Below, one piece after another: positions 16,101 to 24,304 of a DNA stretch of 64,000 bases. The notes beneath the pieces are model-generated. The model was not told where the DNA came from. It saw only the letters and a list, made by a program, of their open reading frames with translations, and made no database searches. A program made the position numbers and the translations under genes. The stretch's first letter is position 1. Each line of letters opens with the position of its first letter. Source of the stretch: Gryllotalpicola protaetiae (lineage in GTDB: Bacteria > Actinomycetota > Actinomycetes > Actinomycetales > Microbacteriaceae); the NCBI RefSeq assembly GCF_003627055.1, contig NZ_CP032624.1, positions 744,001 through 808,000 on the forward strand. Direction: 5' to 3'.

Positions 16101-17329
16101 ACTGGGTCGAGACGATGCGGACCTCCTGGTTCGCGATCGCCAGTCACAAGATGCGGTCGGCGCTCACGGTGCTCGGCATCCTCATCGGCATCGCCGCGGT
16201 GATTCTGACCGTCGGTCTCGGCCTCGGTACCCAGAAGGACGTGTCGAGCCAGATCTCGTCGCTCGGCTCGAACCTGCTGATCGTCTCGCCCGGCTCATCG
16301 ACCTCGTCGACGGGGGTGCGCGGTGGCTTCGGCACCGGCTCGACGCTGACGGAAGCCGACGCGGACGCGCTGGCCTCGAAGGTGAACGCACCGGACATCA
16401 AGGGCGTCGACGCCGAGAAGTCGTCGTCACAGGAGCTCACCGCCGGGTCGACGAACTGGACGACGACCGTCGTCGGCGCGACGCCCGCCTACCTCGGCGT
16501 GCGCGCGCGCACGGTTCAGACGGGGTCGTTCATCACCGCGAAGGACGAGTCGGATCAGGCATCCGTCGTCGTGCTCGGCTCTGAGACCGCACAGGAGCTG
16601 TTCGGCTTCACCGAGGTGGTCGGCCAGACCGTGACGATCGACTCGCAGAGCTTCCAGGTGGTCGGCGTGCTCGCCTCTTCCGGCTCGAACTCGACCAGCA
16701 ACCTCGACGACACGGCGATCGTGCCGCTGTCGACGATGGCGGCGAACCTCGTGGGCGGATCGCAGGCGAATTCGGTCTCGACGGTCTACCTGCAGGCGAG
16801 ATCGGCGGATGCGCTGCCCGCCGCCTATCAAGAGGCGAAGTCGGTGCTGCTGAACCGGCACGGCATCAGCGCGTCGAGCGACGCCGACTTCACGATCTCG
16901 AGCCAGGACTCGCTCGTGTCGACCGCCACCTCGGTGGCGCGCACGCTGACGATCCTGCTCACGGGCATCGCCGCGCTGTCGCTGCTCGTCGGCGGCATCG
17001 GCGTGATGAACATCATGCTGGTGTCGGTCACCGAGCGGACCCGCGAGATCGGCCTGCGCAAGGCGCTCGGCGCCCCGCCCGGGGCGATCAGGAACCAGTT
17101 CCTGGTCGAGGCGGGCACGCTCGGGCTCACCGGCGGGATCGTGGGCGCCGCCCTCGGCATCGTGGCGGCGCTTGTGCTGCCGGGACTGATCGGCTCGTCC
17201 GTCGAGGTCTCGGGCGTGGCCATCGGCGTCTCGCTCGTCGTCGCCATCGGCATCGGGCTCGTCTTCGGCGTGTACCCCGCCACCCGGGCGGCGCGGCTCG
17301 CCCCCATCGACGCACTGCGCACCGAGTAG
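16097..17329 (+). CDS. MacB-like ABC transporter permease (FtsX domain)
   Basis: 410-residue permease: TM1 near residues 20-40, a large extracytoplasmic MacB_PCD domain (about 45-275, many Ser/Thr), and three C-terminal helices carrying [28 protein letters not shown], the FtsX/MacB coupling segment. The domain order and length match MacB permease halves that work with a separate ATPase. Overlaps the ATPase gene by ATGA. With the upstream adaptor it should form a mechanotransmission-type exporter; in an organism without a normal outer membrane the adaptor role is unclear. Confidence 0.92.
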   Translation: MNWVETMRTSWFAIASHKMRSALTVLGILIGIAAVILTVGLGLGTQKDVSSQISSLGSNLLIVSPGSSTSSTGVRGGFGTGSTLTEADADALASKVNAPDIKGVDAEKSSSQELTAGSTNWTTTVVGATPAYLGVRARTVQTGSFITAKDESDQASVVVLGSETAQELFGFTEVVGQTVTIDSQSFQVVGVLASSGSNSTSNLDDTAIVPLSTMAANLVGGSQANSVSTVYLQARSADALPAAYQEAKSVLLNRHGISASSDADFTISSQDSLVSTATSVARTLTILLTGIAALSLLVGGIGVMNIMLVSVTERTREIGLRKALGAPPGAIRNQFLVEAGTLGLTGGIVGAALGIVAALVLPGLIGSSVEVSGVAIGVSLVVAIGIGLVFGVYPATRAARLAPIDALRTE

Positions 17330-17356
17330 CGCTCAGGAATCTTGAGGAATCGGAAC

Positions 17357-18298
17357 ATGAAGAAGCTCTCCATCATCACCTCCACCGCAGCGCTCGCGAT
17401 CGGCGCGGCGCTCGTGCTGACCGGGTGCGGCTCGCACGCCTCGACGGGCGCATCGGCGAAGTCGCCGAGCAGCGGCCAGTCGCAGGCGCAGGGCGGCGGC
17501 CAGCGCGGCGGATTCGGCGGCGCGGGCGGCGGGACCGTCGGCCAGATCGCTGCGATCGACGGCACGACGCTGCAGGTGCAGGACTCGTCGTCGCAGACCG
17601 CGGTGTCGTACTCGTCGTCGACGGCGATCACGAAGACCGTGAGCGTCGACCTCTCGGCCGTGACGGTCGGGTCCTGCGTCACTGCGACCACGATGCCGGC
17701 AGGCGGCACGAGCGGGTCCGGGTCCTCTGGTTCGAGTTCAGGCTCGAGCTCGGCGGATGCCGCGGTGACCAGTGTCTCGATCTCGCAGCCGACCAACGGC
17801 AGCTGCACCACCGGGTTCTCTGGCGGGCAGGGCGGTGCGCGCCCCACCGACCGCCCGAGCAACAGGCCGAGCAACAGGCCGAGCGGCCGTCCCTCGGGCG
17901 CCCCGTCGGGTGGCTTCCGCGGCGGTGACTTCGTCGCGCCGACGACCGGCCAGGTGACCGCGGTGAGCGGTTCGACGATCACCGTGAACGCGCTCGACTT
18001 CCAGACGCAGAAGACCGCCTCGAAGTCCGTGACGGTGGACTCGTCGACGAAGTACAGCGAGACGCAGTCGGGTGCGGCATCCGATCTCGTCGTCGGCCAG
18101 TGCGTGGTGGCTCGCGGCAAGGCGGACGACTCTGGCACCGTGGCCGCGACGGCGCTGACCGTCTCGGCGCCGGTGAACGGCAGCTGCACCACCGGGTTCG
18201 GCGGCTTCGGCGGGCGCGGCGGCTTCGGCGGCGGCCAGCGCGGCGGCAACGGCGGCACCAGCGGCACCGGTTCGCAGAGCGGCACCACCAATGGCTGA
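17357..18298 (+). CDS. Lipoprotein with two DUF5666-like repeats
   Basis: 313-residue secreted lipoprotein. Signal helix residues 5-21 and lipobox LTGC with Cys24. The mature part is an internal duplication: each half opens GTVGQIAAIDGTTLQV or TGQVTAVSGSTITV, has a VGSCV/VGQCV cysteine and ends NGSCTTGF, so each repeat carries a Cys pair. A linker repeats SNRPSNRPSGRPSG, and the tail is Gly-rich (GGFGGRGGFGGGQRGG). Shine-Dalgarno GAGGAA at 17344-17349 sits before ATG 17357. It lies between the permease and the second adaptor, so it is probably an accessory of the exporter on the outer face of the membrane. Confidence 0.8.
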   Translation: MKKLSIITSTAALAIGAALVLTGCGSHASTGASAKSPSSGQSQAQGGGQRGGFGGAGGGTVGQIAAIDGTTLQVQDSSSQTAVSYSSSTAITKTVSVDLSAVTVGSCVTATTMPAGGTSGSGSSGSSSGSSSADAAVTSVSISQPTNGSCTTGFSGGQGGARPTDRPSNRPSNRPSGRPSGAPSGGFRGGDFVAPTTGQVTAVSGSTITVNALDFQTQKTASKSVTVDSSTKYSETQSGAASDLVVGQCVVARGKADDSGTVAATALTVSAPVNGSCTTGFGGFGGRGGFGGGQRGGNGGTSGTGSQSGTTNG

Positions 18299-20225
18299 CG
18301 CCCGGCGCATGCGCAGCACGCGCCGGCGGCGCGTGATCACGGCGAGCGTCGCGATCGGCGTGGCCCTCTGCCTCGCCGGCGGCGGCGGCGCATGGGCCGC
18401 CCTGCGCCCGCATGGCCCGAGCTTCCGCGTCGCGTCTGCCGAGAAGGGGGATGTGACGCAGACCGCATCCCTCGCCGGCACCGTCGCTTCGGCCACGCGG
18501 GCCGACCGCGCCTTCCAGGTCTCCGGCACGGTGTCGGCCGTCGACGTGAAGGTCGGCGACAAGGTCACCGCCGGGCAGACGCTCGCAACGCTCGACACCT
18601 CGATGCTCAACGACACGGTGACCCAGTCGCAGCAGTCGGTCACGACGGCGCAGCAGAAGCTCAACGACGACCTCGCCTCGCAGACGGGCAGCACGACGTC
18701 GAGCTCGACGACGGCGAGCGCGGCCAGTACGACGGATGCCGACAGCGACGGCCTCGCACTCGGGACCTTCGTCGCGGCGGCGGCGCCGAGCGGCTCGACC
18801 GACCTCAGCGCCGACATCGCGGCCGTCCAGAGCGCTCAGAGCGCCCTGATCGACCTGTTCACCGGCAGCAGCGGAGTCGAGGCGCTGACCGCGGACGCGC
18901 AGGGGCAGCTGACCGCGCTGCAGACGGCGTTGACCGGGCTCGGCGCCTCAACCGAGTGCGCGGCGTTCGCCAACGATCAGGACGTCTCTCAGGCGAGCAC
19001 TGACCTCACCACCTGCAAGAGCCAGGTCGCGGCAGCGCTCGCGGCAGCTGCGACGGGCGGCGCGAGCCCGTCGACTTCCTCGGCGCTCACGCAGCTGACG
19101 ACCGACCTCACGGCGCTCTCCGACCTCAGCACGAAGATCGACGACGCCAAGACGACGCTCGACGATGCCGTGACCAAACTGCAGAACGACGCGAACGCGG
19201 TCGCGACGTCGACGCCGACGCAGCCCGCGCAGGGTTCGCAGCCGAGCTCCGGCTCGGGTTCGGGTTCGGGTTCGGGTAACGGTCCAAGTTCGGGTTCGGG
19301 CAAGGCGCCCAGCGGAAGTGGCGAAGGCACGAGCGGCATGTCGGGCTCCTCCGACTCGAAGAGCAACGGCGCGAGCCGCAGCGGCTCCGGGTCGAGCGGC
19401 GCGACCGGCACCTCGGGGAAGACCACGACACCGGCATCCGCCGAGCAGATCGTCGCGGACCAGGCATCCCTCGCCTCTGCTCAGGCCAATCTCGCGGTCG
19501 CGCAGCAGAACGTGAGCCTCGCCACACTGACCAGCCCGATCGCAGGAACGGTCGCGGCCGTGGGGGTGTCGGCCGGGTCATCCGTCACCGCGAAGTCGAC
19601 CAGCCAGGTCATCAGCGTCATCGGCGACAGCGGCTGGATCGTCGACACCGCCGTCACCGCCACCGCGCTCGGCCCGCTCAAGGTCGGCCAGAGCGCGACC
19701 GTCAACGTGTCGGGCGTCTCGGGTGCGCTGACCGGAAAGGTCACGGCGATCGGGTTCCTGAACACGGCGACGGATTCGTCGACGCCGTCCTACGACGTGA
19801 CGCTTGCGCTCGCGGGCTCGGGCAGCGGGCTGCTGAACGGGGCATCCGCCCGCCTCACCGTCGACGTCGCCAAGGCGAGCGCTGTGCTCACCGTGCCGAG
19901 CTCTGCCGTGCATCTCGGCGCGGGCAACACGTACTCGGTCGATGTGCTCGCGGGCGGCAAGGCGGTCGCGCGCCAGGTGAAGGTCGGCGCGATCGGCTCG
20001 GACCGCACCCAGATCACGAGCGGGCTGTCCGCCGGCGACCAGGTGATCCTCGCCGATCTGTCGTCGACGGTCTCGAGCGACAGCACGCAGACGGGCACGG
20101 GGCGTTTCGGCGGTGGGGCGACCGGCGGGCTCGGCGGCGCACGCACCTTCGGTGGAGGCACCGGCGGCCTCGGGGGCGGCGGCTTCGGCGGCGGCCAGCG
20201 CGTCGAGCCGAAGATCGGCGGGTGA
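18291..20225 (+). CDS. Second HlyD/MacA-like adaptor protein
   Basis: 644-residue adaptor, much longer than the first one. TM helix near 14-36, lipoyl half FQVSGTVSAVDVKVGDKVTA, then an extended helical region interrupted by a Ser/Gly/Asn-rich linker (about residues 315-375), second lipoyl half TLTSPIAGTVAAVGVSAGSS, beta-barrel and a Gly-rich FGG/GLGG tail. ATG 18291 overlaps the lipoprotein stop by eight bases (ATGGCTGA). One Cys pair occurs near residues 224 and 241. Having two adaptors for one permease is unusual; it may serve a second pump or make a hetero-oligomer. Confidence 0.8.
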   Translation: MADARRMRSTRRRRVITASVAIGVALCLAGGGGAWAALRPHGPSFRVASAEKGDVTQTASLAGTVASATRADRAFQVSGTVSAVDVKVGDKVTAGQTLATLDTSMLNDTVTQSQQSVTTAQQKLNDDLASQTGSTTSSSTTASAASTTDADSDGLALGTFVAAAAPSGSTDLSADIAAVQSAQSALIDLFTGSSGVEALTADAQGQLTALQTALTGLGASTECAAFANDQDVSQASTDLTTCKSQVAAALAAAATGGASPSTSSALTQLTTDLTALSDLSTKIDDAKTTLDDAVTKLQNDANAVATSTPTQPAQGSQPSSGSGSGSGSGNGPSSGSGKAPSGSGEGTSGMSGSSDSKSNGASRSGSGSSGATGTSGKTTTPASAEQIVADQASLASAQANLAVAQQNVSLATLTSPIAGTVAAVGVSAGSSVTAKSTSQVISVIGDSGWIVDTAVTATALGPLKVGQSATVNVSGVSGALTGKVTAIGFLNTATDSSTPSYDVTLALAGSGSGLLNGASARLTVDVAKASAVLTVPSSAVHLGAGNTYSVDVLAGGKAVARQVKVGAIGSDRTQITSGLSAGDQVILADLSSTVSSDSTQTGTGRFGGGATGGLGGARTFGGGTGGLGGGGFGGGQRVEPKIGG

Positions 20226-20227
20226 CG

Positions 20228-20297
20228 CGTGCGCGGGTGAAACGTCGCTTCCGCGGGCGGCGTTTCACCCGCGCACGCGGCGTTTCACCCGCGCACG
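20228..20297. repeat. Inverted repeat with an extra arm at a convergent junction
   Basis: CGTGCGCGGGTGAAACG (20228-20244) and its perfect complement CGTTTCACCCGCGCACG (20261-20277), 17 bp with a 16-base loop. The second arm is repeated exactly at 20281-20297, three bases further. The element fills the space between the second adaptor gene and the convergent nitroreductase gene. The stem could terminate transcription in both directions, although there is no U-run. Confidence 0.8.
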
Positions 20298-20301
20298 GCG
20301 T

Positions 20302-21105
20302 TCAGGGACCAGCCGGCGCGTCCCACCCCTGCTGCGGCGTCTCGCACGTCTCGCGGAACACGAACTGCGACGGCAGCTTGCGCTCGTGCGACGTCCAGTC
20401 GATGGCCGGGCGCCGGGCGTGCTCCGGCACGTAGCCGAGCCGGTACACGGCCATGAGCTCCAACGAATCCGGCACGTGCAACAGCGACACGATGCGCTCC
20501 CACTGCCCCGGCGCCTCCATCGGGAAGGAGATGAACTGGATGCCCATGCCGAGCTCGACCGTCGTCAGCCAGATGTTCTCCATCGCGGCGCCCATGCTGA
20601 ACACGGAGTAGAACGACGACAGCTCGCCCGGCCGGTTCTCGCTGCGGTCGAGCATCACGCCGATGAGCAGCGGCGAGCCGGCGACGAGCTTCCGGTTCTC
20701 GTCCCCCAGCGTCTGCGGCACACGCAGCAGGTTCATCAGCTTCTGGCCGCGCGGCGTGAACGCCTGCGAGGTGAACGGGCGCAGCGGCGCGGGCAGCTTG
20801 TCGAACAGCATCCCGCTGCGCTTCTCATTCATCTCCGCCTGCGAGAACCGGAAATACGGCTTGTACCGCTCGAAGAAGGTGCCGTTCGACATCGCCGTCG
20901 TCATGCTCGTGCCGCTGATCTCGGCGATCTGCTCGATCGTCGCACGGTCCTCGACGAGCACGAAGCGCCACGGCTGGCTGTTCAGCTGGCTCGGCGCGCG
21001 GCCGGCCGCCTCGATCAAGAGCCGCTGATGCTCCTCCGACACCGGGTCCGGCAGGAACGGCCCGTTCGTCGTCTTGCGGCGCCGCACCACGTCAAGGAAC
21101 TCCAC
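20302..21105 (-). CDS. Nitroreductase-family flavoprotein
   Basis: 267-residue FMN-dependent NAD(P)H oxidoreductase. The start [18 protein letters not shown] and [17 protein letters not shown] is the usual FMN-binding RxSxR/NxQPW region, and [20 protein letters not shown] plus [13 protein letters not shown] are the conserved C-terminal parts. GTG 21105 is supported by AGGAGG six bases upstream. It ends the leftward run that includes the type III PKS genes, though a 9-base gap and its own ribosome site suggest looser coupling. It could reduce nitro compounds or quinones, or tailor the polyketide. Confidence 0.85.
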   Translation of the reverse strand: MEFLDVVRRRKTTNGPFLPDPVSEEHQRLLIEAAGRAPSQLNSQPWRFVLVEDRATIEQIAEISGTSMTTAMSNGTFFERYKPYFRFSQAEMNEKRSGMLFDKLPAPLRPFTSQAFTPRGQKLMNLLRVPQTLGDENRKLVAGSPLLIGVMLDRSENRPGELSSFYSVFSMGAAMENIWLTTVELGMGIQFISFPMEAPGQWERIVSLLHVPDSLELMAVYRLGYVPEHARRPAIDWTSHERKLPSQFVFRETCETPQQGWDAPAGP

Positions 21106-21114
21106 GTCTTCCTC

Positions 21115-21438
21115 CTAAGCGAGCAGCGCGACGGCCGCGGCGATGTAGAACGGTGCGGGCACGAGACCGGTGATCGGATGCTGCGGCCCGCGCGTCCCGA
21201 CGAACGGGATCAGCGCGAACGGGACGACCACAGGAAGCAGGATCCACCCCACGGGCGGCACGCGCCAGAGCCCGGCGGCGATCGCGGCAGCGGCGAGCAC
21301 GAAGGTCGCGATGTAGAGCACATGATGCAGCCAGTGGAACGCGCTCGAGTCCACCCGGCGGCGTGCGACCAGCAGGCCGAGCGTGATGCTCGAGGCATAG
21401 CTGACGGATGCCACGGCCAGCGCCGCCCCGACGATCAC
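21115..21438 (-). CDS. Small membrane protein of the type III PKS operon
   Basis: 107-residue protein with four predicted hydrophobic helices (about 1-22, 33-57, 62-80, 90-107). LVARRRVDSSAFHWLHHVLYIATF contains a conserved-looking HWLHH cluster. GTG 21438 overlaps the methyltransferase stop as GTGA, so it is translated with it. No family is recognised; the position suggests membrane handling of a lipid-like polyketide product, which is inference. Confidence 0.65.
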   Translation of the reverse strand: MIVGAALAVASVSYASSITLGLLVARRRVDSSAFHWLHHVLYIATFVLAAAAIAAGLWRVPPVGWILLPVVVPFALIPFVGTRGPQHPITGLVPAPFYIAAAVALLA

Positions 21439-22124
21439 CGCCAATCCTCGTGCACCAGCAAGAGCCGCCACGGGAACAGCCGCTCCACCCGCCAGCCGGG
21501 CGCCAGCGCCGCGAGCTCGCGTTCCGTGTAGCTGCGCCGGATCGACCGCAGCCCGTCGACGAGCGCGAACGAGTCGAGCGCGAACGGCAGCGCCCCGACG
21601 GCCCAGGCCGCGTAGGCGAGCCGGCTGCGCTCGATGTCGTCGTGGATCACAAGCCGCGCCCCGAAGCCCGAGCTGTCCGCGAGAAGCGCGTCGCGTTCCG
21701 CGTCGGCGAGGTGGTGCAGCACGTGGTTCGAGACCACCATGTCGAAGCGCTCGCCCGCACCCAGCAGCTCGTGCGAGGTCGCGGCGAGGTACCGCACCCG
21801 GCCACCGCGGTCGACGCCGCGCGCGAAGCGAAGCGCACGCTCGTCGGGGTCGATCGCGGTGACGTCGAGGCGCAGCCCGTCGGCATCCGCCCACGCCGCC
21901 AGGGCGCGTGGGATGTCGCCGCCGCCGAACCCGACATCGAGCAGGCGCGTGCCGCCTGAGGCATCCGCCAGCAGAGGCCGCACCCGCCGCACATAGAGTC
22001 GCCGCCAACCGCTGACGACCCGGTTGGCGAGCGCGAAGTGGCGATAGGTCGCGAACAGTCGGGCCTCGTCGCACGGGCCGTCCATGATCTCGGCGAGCTC
22101 GGGCGCCCGGACACCGAAGGTCAC
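21435..22124 (-). CDS. Class I SAM-dependent methyltransferase of the PKS operon
   Basis: 229-residue methyltransferase. Motif I is LLDVGFGGGDIPRAL (near residue 60), followed by AIDPDERAL (motif II) and MVVSNHVLHHL (motif IV), then VIHDDIERSRLAY. GTG 22124 overlaps the PKS stop by GTGA. In related actinobacterial clusters a methyltransferase follows the type III PKS and O-methylates the alkylresorcinol or alkylpyrone; this is the likely role here. A longer open frame upstream is a shadow of the PKS gene. Confidence 0.85.
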   Translation of the reverse strand: MTFGVRAPELAEIMDGPCDEARLFATYRHFALANRVVSGWRRLYVRRVRPLLADASGGTRLLDVGFGGGDIPRALAAWADADGLRLDVTAIDPDERALRFARGVDRGGRVRYLAATSHELLGAGERFDMVVSNHVLHHLADAERDALLADSSGFGARLVIHDDIERSRLAYAAWAVGALPFALDSFALVDGLRSIRRSYTERELAALAPGWRVERLFPWRLLLVHEDWR

Positions 22125-23275
22125 GAGCCGCCCTCGACGGTGAACAGCCCCGACTCGACCGTGACGCCGGGCCCGAACGCGGTCGCCACAACGCGCTCGC
22201 CGGCGCGCGCCGTACGCAGCACCCGCTCGAGGATGAACAGCACCGTCGGCGACGACATGTTCCCGAACTCGCGCAGCACGGCGCGGGACGGTGCGAGCTG
22301 CTCGTCGGACAGCCCGAGCGCCTGCTGCGAGCGGTCGAGGATCGCGCGGCCGCCGGGGTGGATCGCCCAGTGCTCGATCAGCGACCAGCTCTCGCCCGGG
22401 TCGAGCGGCGCGAGCGCAGCCCCGATCTCGTGCTCGAGCAGCTTCGGCATGTAGGTGCTGAGGGCGAGGTCGAAGCCCTGGTCGCCGACCGTCCAGGTGA
22501 GCTCCGCCTCGCTCGCGGGCCCGGCCAGCGCAGAGTGCAGCGCGTCGATGCGGAGCCCGGCGCGCGGGTGCGAGGCCACGATGGCCGCTGCCGCCCCGTC
22601 GGCGAACACCGAGCCGGAGATGATCTGGTCCGGGTCCTCCGATGAGCGCAGGTGCAGGGTGCACAGCTCGACGCAGACGACGAGCACGACGGCCGCCGGG
22701 TCGGCGCGGCAGGCGTCGACGGCGGCACGCAGTGCGGGGAACGCGCCGTGGCAGCCCATGAACCCGATGTTCAGGCGGCGCGCATCCGACCTGAGCCCCA
22801 GCCCGCGCACCAGCGCCACGTCGGGCCCCGGCGCGAAGAATCCGGTGCACGACACGGTGATCACATGCGTCACCTCGGCGGCCGTGACGGGGGCGGATGC
22901 CAGTGCGGAACGCGCCGCGGCGAGCGCGAGCGGCGTGCTCTGGCGCACGTACTCGTCGTTGCGCTGACCCGTCGTCGGCCGCAGCAGGCGCGACGTCGCG
23001 GCGTCGAAGAAGACGGGAGGCGCGCCGGCCGCGGCATCCGCACGGCTCGCGTCCCCCGTGCCGCTCATGCCGGCCGCGCCGCCCATGAGTCCCGCGAACT
23101 CCGCGATCACCGTGTGCCGCTCGTCGATCGCCGACCCGTCGACCGCGGCGCTGATCAGCCGCTGCGCGACCCTGCCGATCCCGGGCTGCGCGAGCAGGAT
23201 CTCGCGGGCGGCGCGCTGCGGCACCACATACGGCGGCACAGCGGTGCCGATCGCGACGATGCGGGCATCTGCCAT
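22121..23275 (-). CDS. Type III polyketide synthase (chalcone/stilbene synthase family)
   Basis: 384-residue homodimeric ketosynthase that condenses malonyl-CoA onto an acyl starter. The catalytic triad is intact: Cys175 in NIGFMGCHGAF, His306 in EHWAIHPGG and Asn339 in FGNMSSP. Also visible is GPGVTVESGLF near the end, the conserved family C-terminus. Length fits bacterial type III PKSs. ATG 23275 follows the upstream oxidoreductase stop by two bases, and the stop overlaps the methyltransferase start. Product class (alkylresorcinol or alkylpyrone) is the usual for bacterial operons of this shape, but is inference. Confidence 0.95.
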   Translation of the reverse strand: MADARIVAIGTAVPPYVVPQRAAREILLAQPGIGRVAQRLISAAVDGSAIDERHTVIAEFAGLMGGAAGMSGTGDASRADAAAGAPPVFFDAATSRLLRPTTGQRNDEYVRQSTPLALAAARSALASAPVTAAEVTHVITVSCTGFFAPGPDVALVRGLGLRSDARRLNIGFMGCHGAFPALRAAVDACRADPAAVVLVVCVELCTLHLRSSEDPDQIISGSVFADGAAAAIVASHPRAGLRIDALHSALAGPASEAELTWTVGDQGFDLALSTYMPKLLEHEIGAALAPLDPGESWSLIEHWAIHPGGRAILDRSQQALGLSDEQLAPSRAVLREFGNMSSPTVLFILERVLRTARAGERVVATAFGPGVTVESGLFTVEGGS

Positions 23276-23277
23276 GG

Positions 23278-24228
23278 TCAGGGGATCAGCACGATCTTGC
23301 CGCCGGGGTGGCCGGTCTCGATCAGCTCGTGGGCGCGGGGCGCATCGGCGAGCGCGAAGCTCTCGGCGAGCTCGACTGCGAAGCGGCCGTCGGCGAAGAG
23401 CCCGGCCGTGTACGGGATCGCCTCGTCGCGCAGCGCGTTGGCCTCCGGCGTCATCGACCCGGGCAGCCCGCCGCTGAACACGGTGACGCCGTATTCTGCG
23501 GCCCAGCCCGGCACGACGATCTCGACGATGCGGGCGCGGTCGGCGACGAGGGCGAGCGACGCGCCGATCGCGTCGAGCGTCCCGGCGGCCTCGAGCACCT
23601 GGTCGATGCCCTGCGGCGCGACCGCACGCACCCGATCGAGCAGCCCGTCGCCGTACGTCACGGGCACCGCGCCGAGCGCACGCAGCCTGTCGTGGTTCGT
23701 CTCGCTCGCGGTCGCGACGACGTTCGCACCCCAGAGCCTCGCGTACTGGATCGCCGCCTGCCCGACCGCGCCCGCGCCCGCGTGCACGAGCAGCGTCTCG
23801 CCAGGTGCGAGGCCCGCCGATTTCAGGCATTGATAGGCGGTGGATGCCGGCACGCCGAGCGCCGCCCCCTGGGCGAAGCTCACTGCGGGCGGCTTCGGCG
23901 TCCACTTCGCGGCGGGACCGGTGACGTACTCGGCGTAGGTGCCGGGCTGGCCCCAGCCGATGACCTCGTCGCCGACCTCGAACGACGCACCGTCGCCGAC
24001 CGCGACGACCTCGCCCGCGGCATCCGACCCCAATCTCTTCGGCTCGGTGATCTCGCCACGCGTGCCTTTGCGGATCTTCGTGTCGACCGGGTTCACCCCG
24101 GCCGCGCGCACGCGCACGAGCACCTCGCCCGGCCCCGGCGCCACGACCGGCACCTCGCGCACCTCGAGGACCTCGGGCCCGCCGGCGCGGGTGATCAGAA
24201 CGGCTTCGGCGAGAGCGGGGAACGACAT
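23278..24228 (-). CDS. NADPH-dependent quinone oxidoreductase-like (MDR family)
   Basis: 316-residue zinc-independent medium-chain reductase. GroES-like part VRAAGVNPVDTKIRKG, nucleotide-binding HAGAGAVGQAAIQYAR (near 145-160) and C-terminal AHELIETGHPGGKIVLIP are standard for quinone oxidoreductases. ATG 24228 is preceded by AGGATGAAG. It is the first gene of the leftward PKS run with only two bases between its stop and the PKS ATG. It may modify the polyketide or be an unrelated detoxifier. Divergent from the PBP gene. Confidence 0.85.
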   Translation of the reverse strand: MSFPALAEAVLITRAGGPEVLEVREVPVVAPGPGEVLVRVRAAGVNPVDTKIRKGTRGEITEPKRLGSDAAGEVVAVGDGASFEVGDEVIGWGQPGTYAEYVTGPAAKWTPKPPAVSFAQGAALGVPASTAYQCLKSAGLAPGETLLVHAGAGAVGQAAIQYARLWGANVVATASETNHDRLRALGAVPVTYGDGLLDRVRAVAPQGIDQVLEAAGTLDAIGASLALVADRARIVEIVVPGWAAEYGVTVFSGGLPGSMTPEANALRDEAIPYTAGLFADGRFAVELAESFALADAPRAHELIETGHPGGKIVLIP

Positions 24229-24304
24229 GTCTTCATCCTGTCGCGGTGATGAAGGCGCTGAAAGGGGTACCTCTCGCACGCGGGACATGCATAGGGTCGA
24301 AGCA

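Noticed and set aside
22121-23905. Longer form of the type III PKS (594 codons)
   Set aside because: The additional N-terminus is antisense-like Arg-rich sequence within the upstream oxidoreductase; ATG 23275 gives normal family length.
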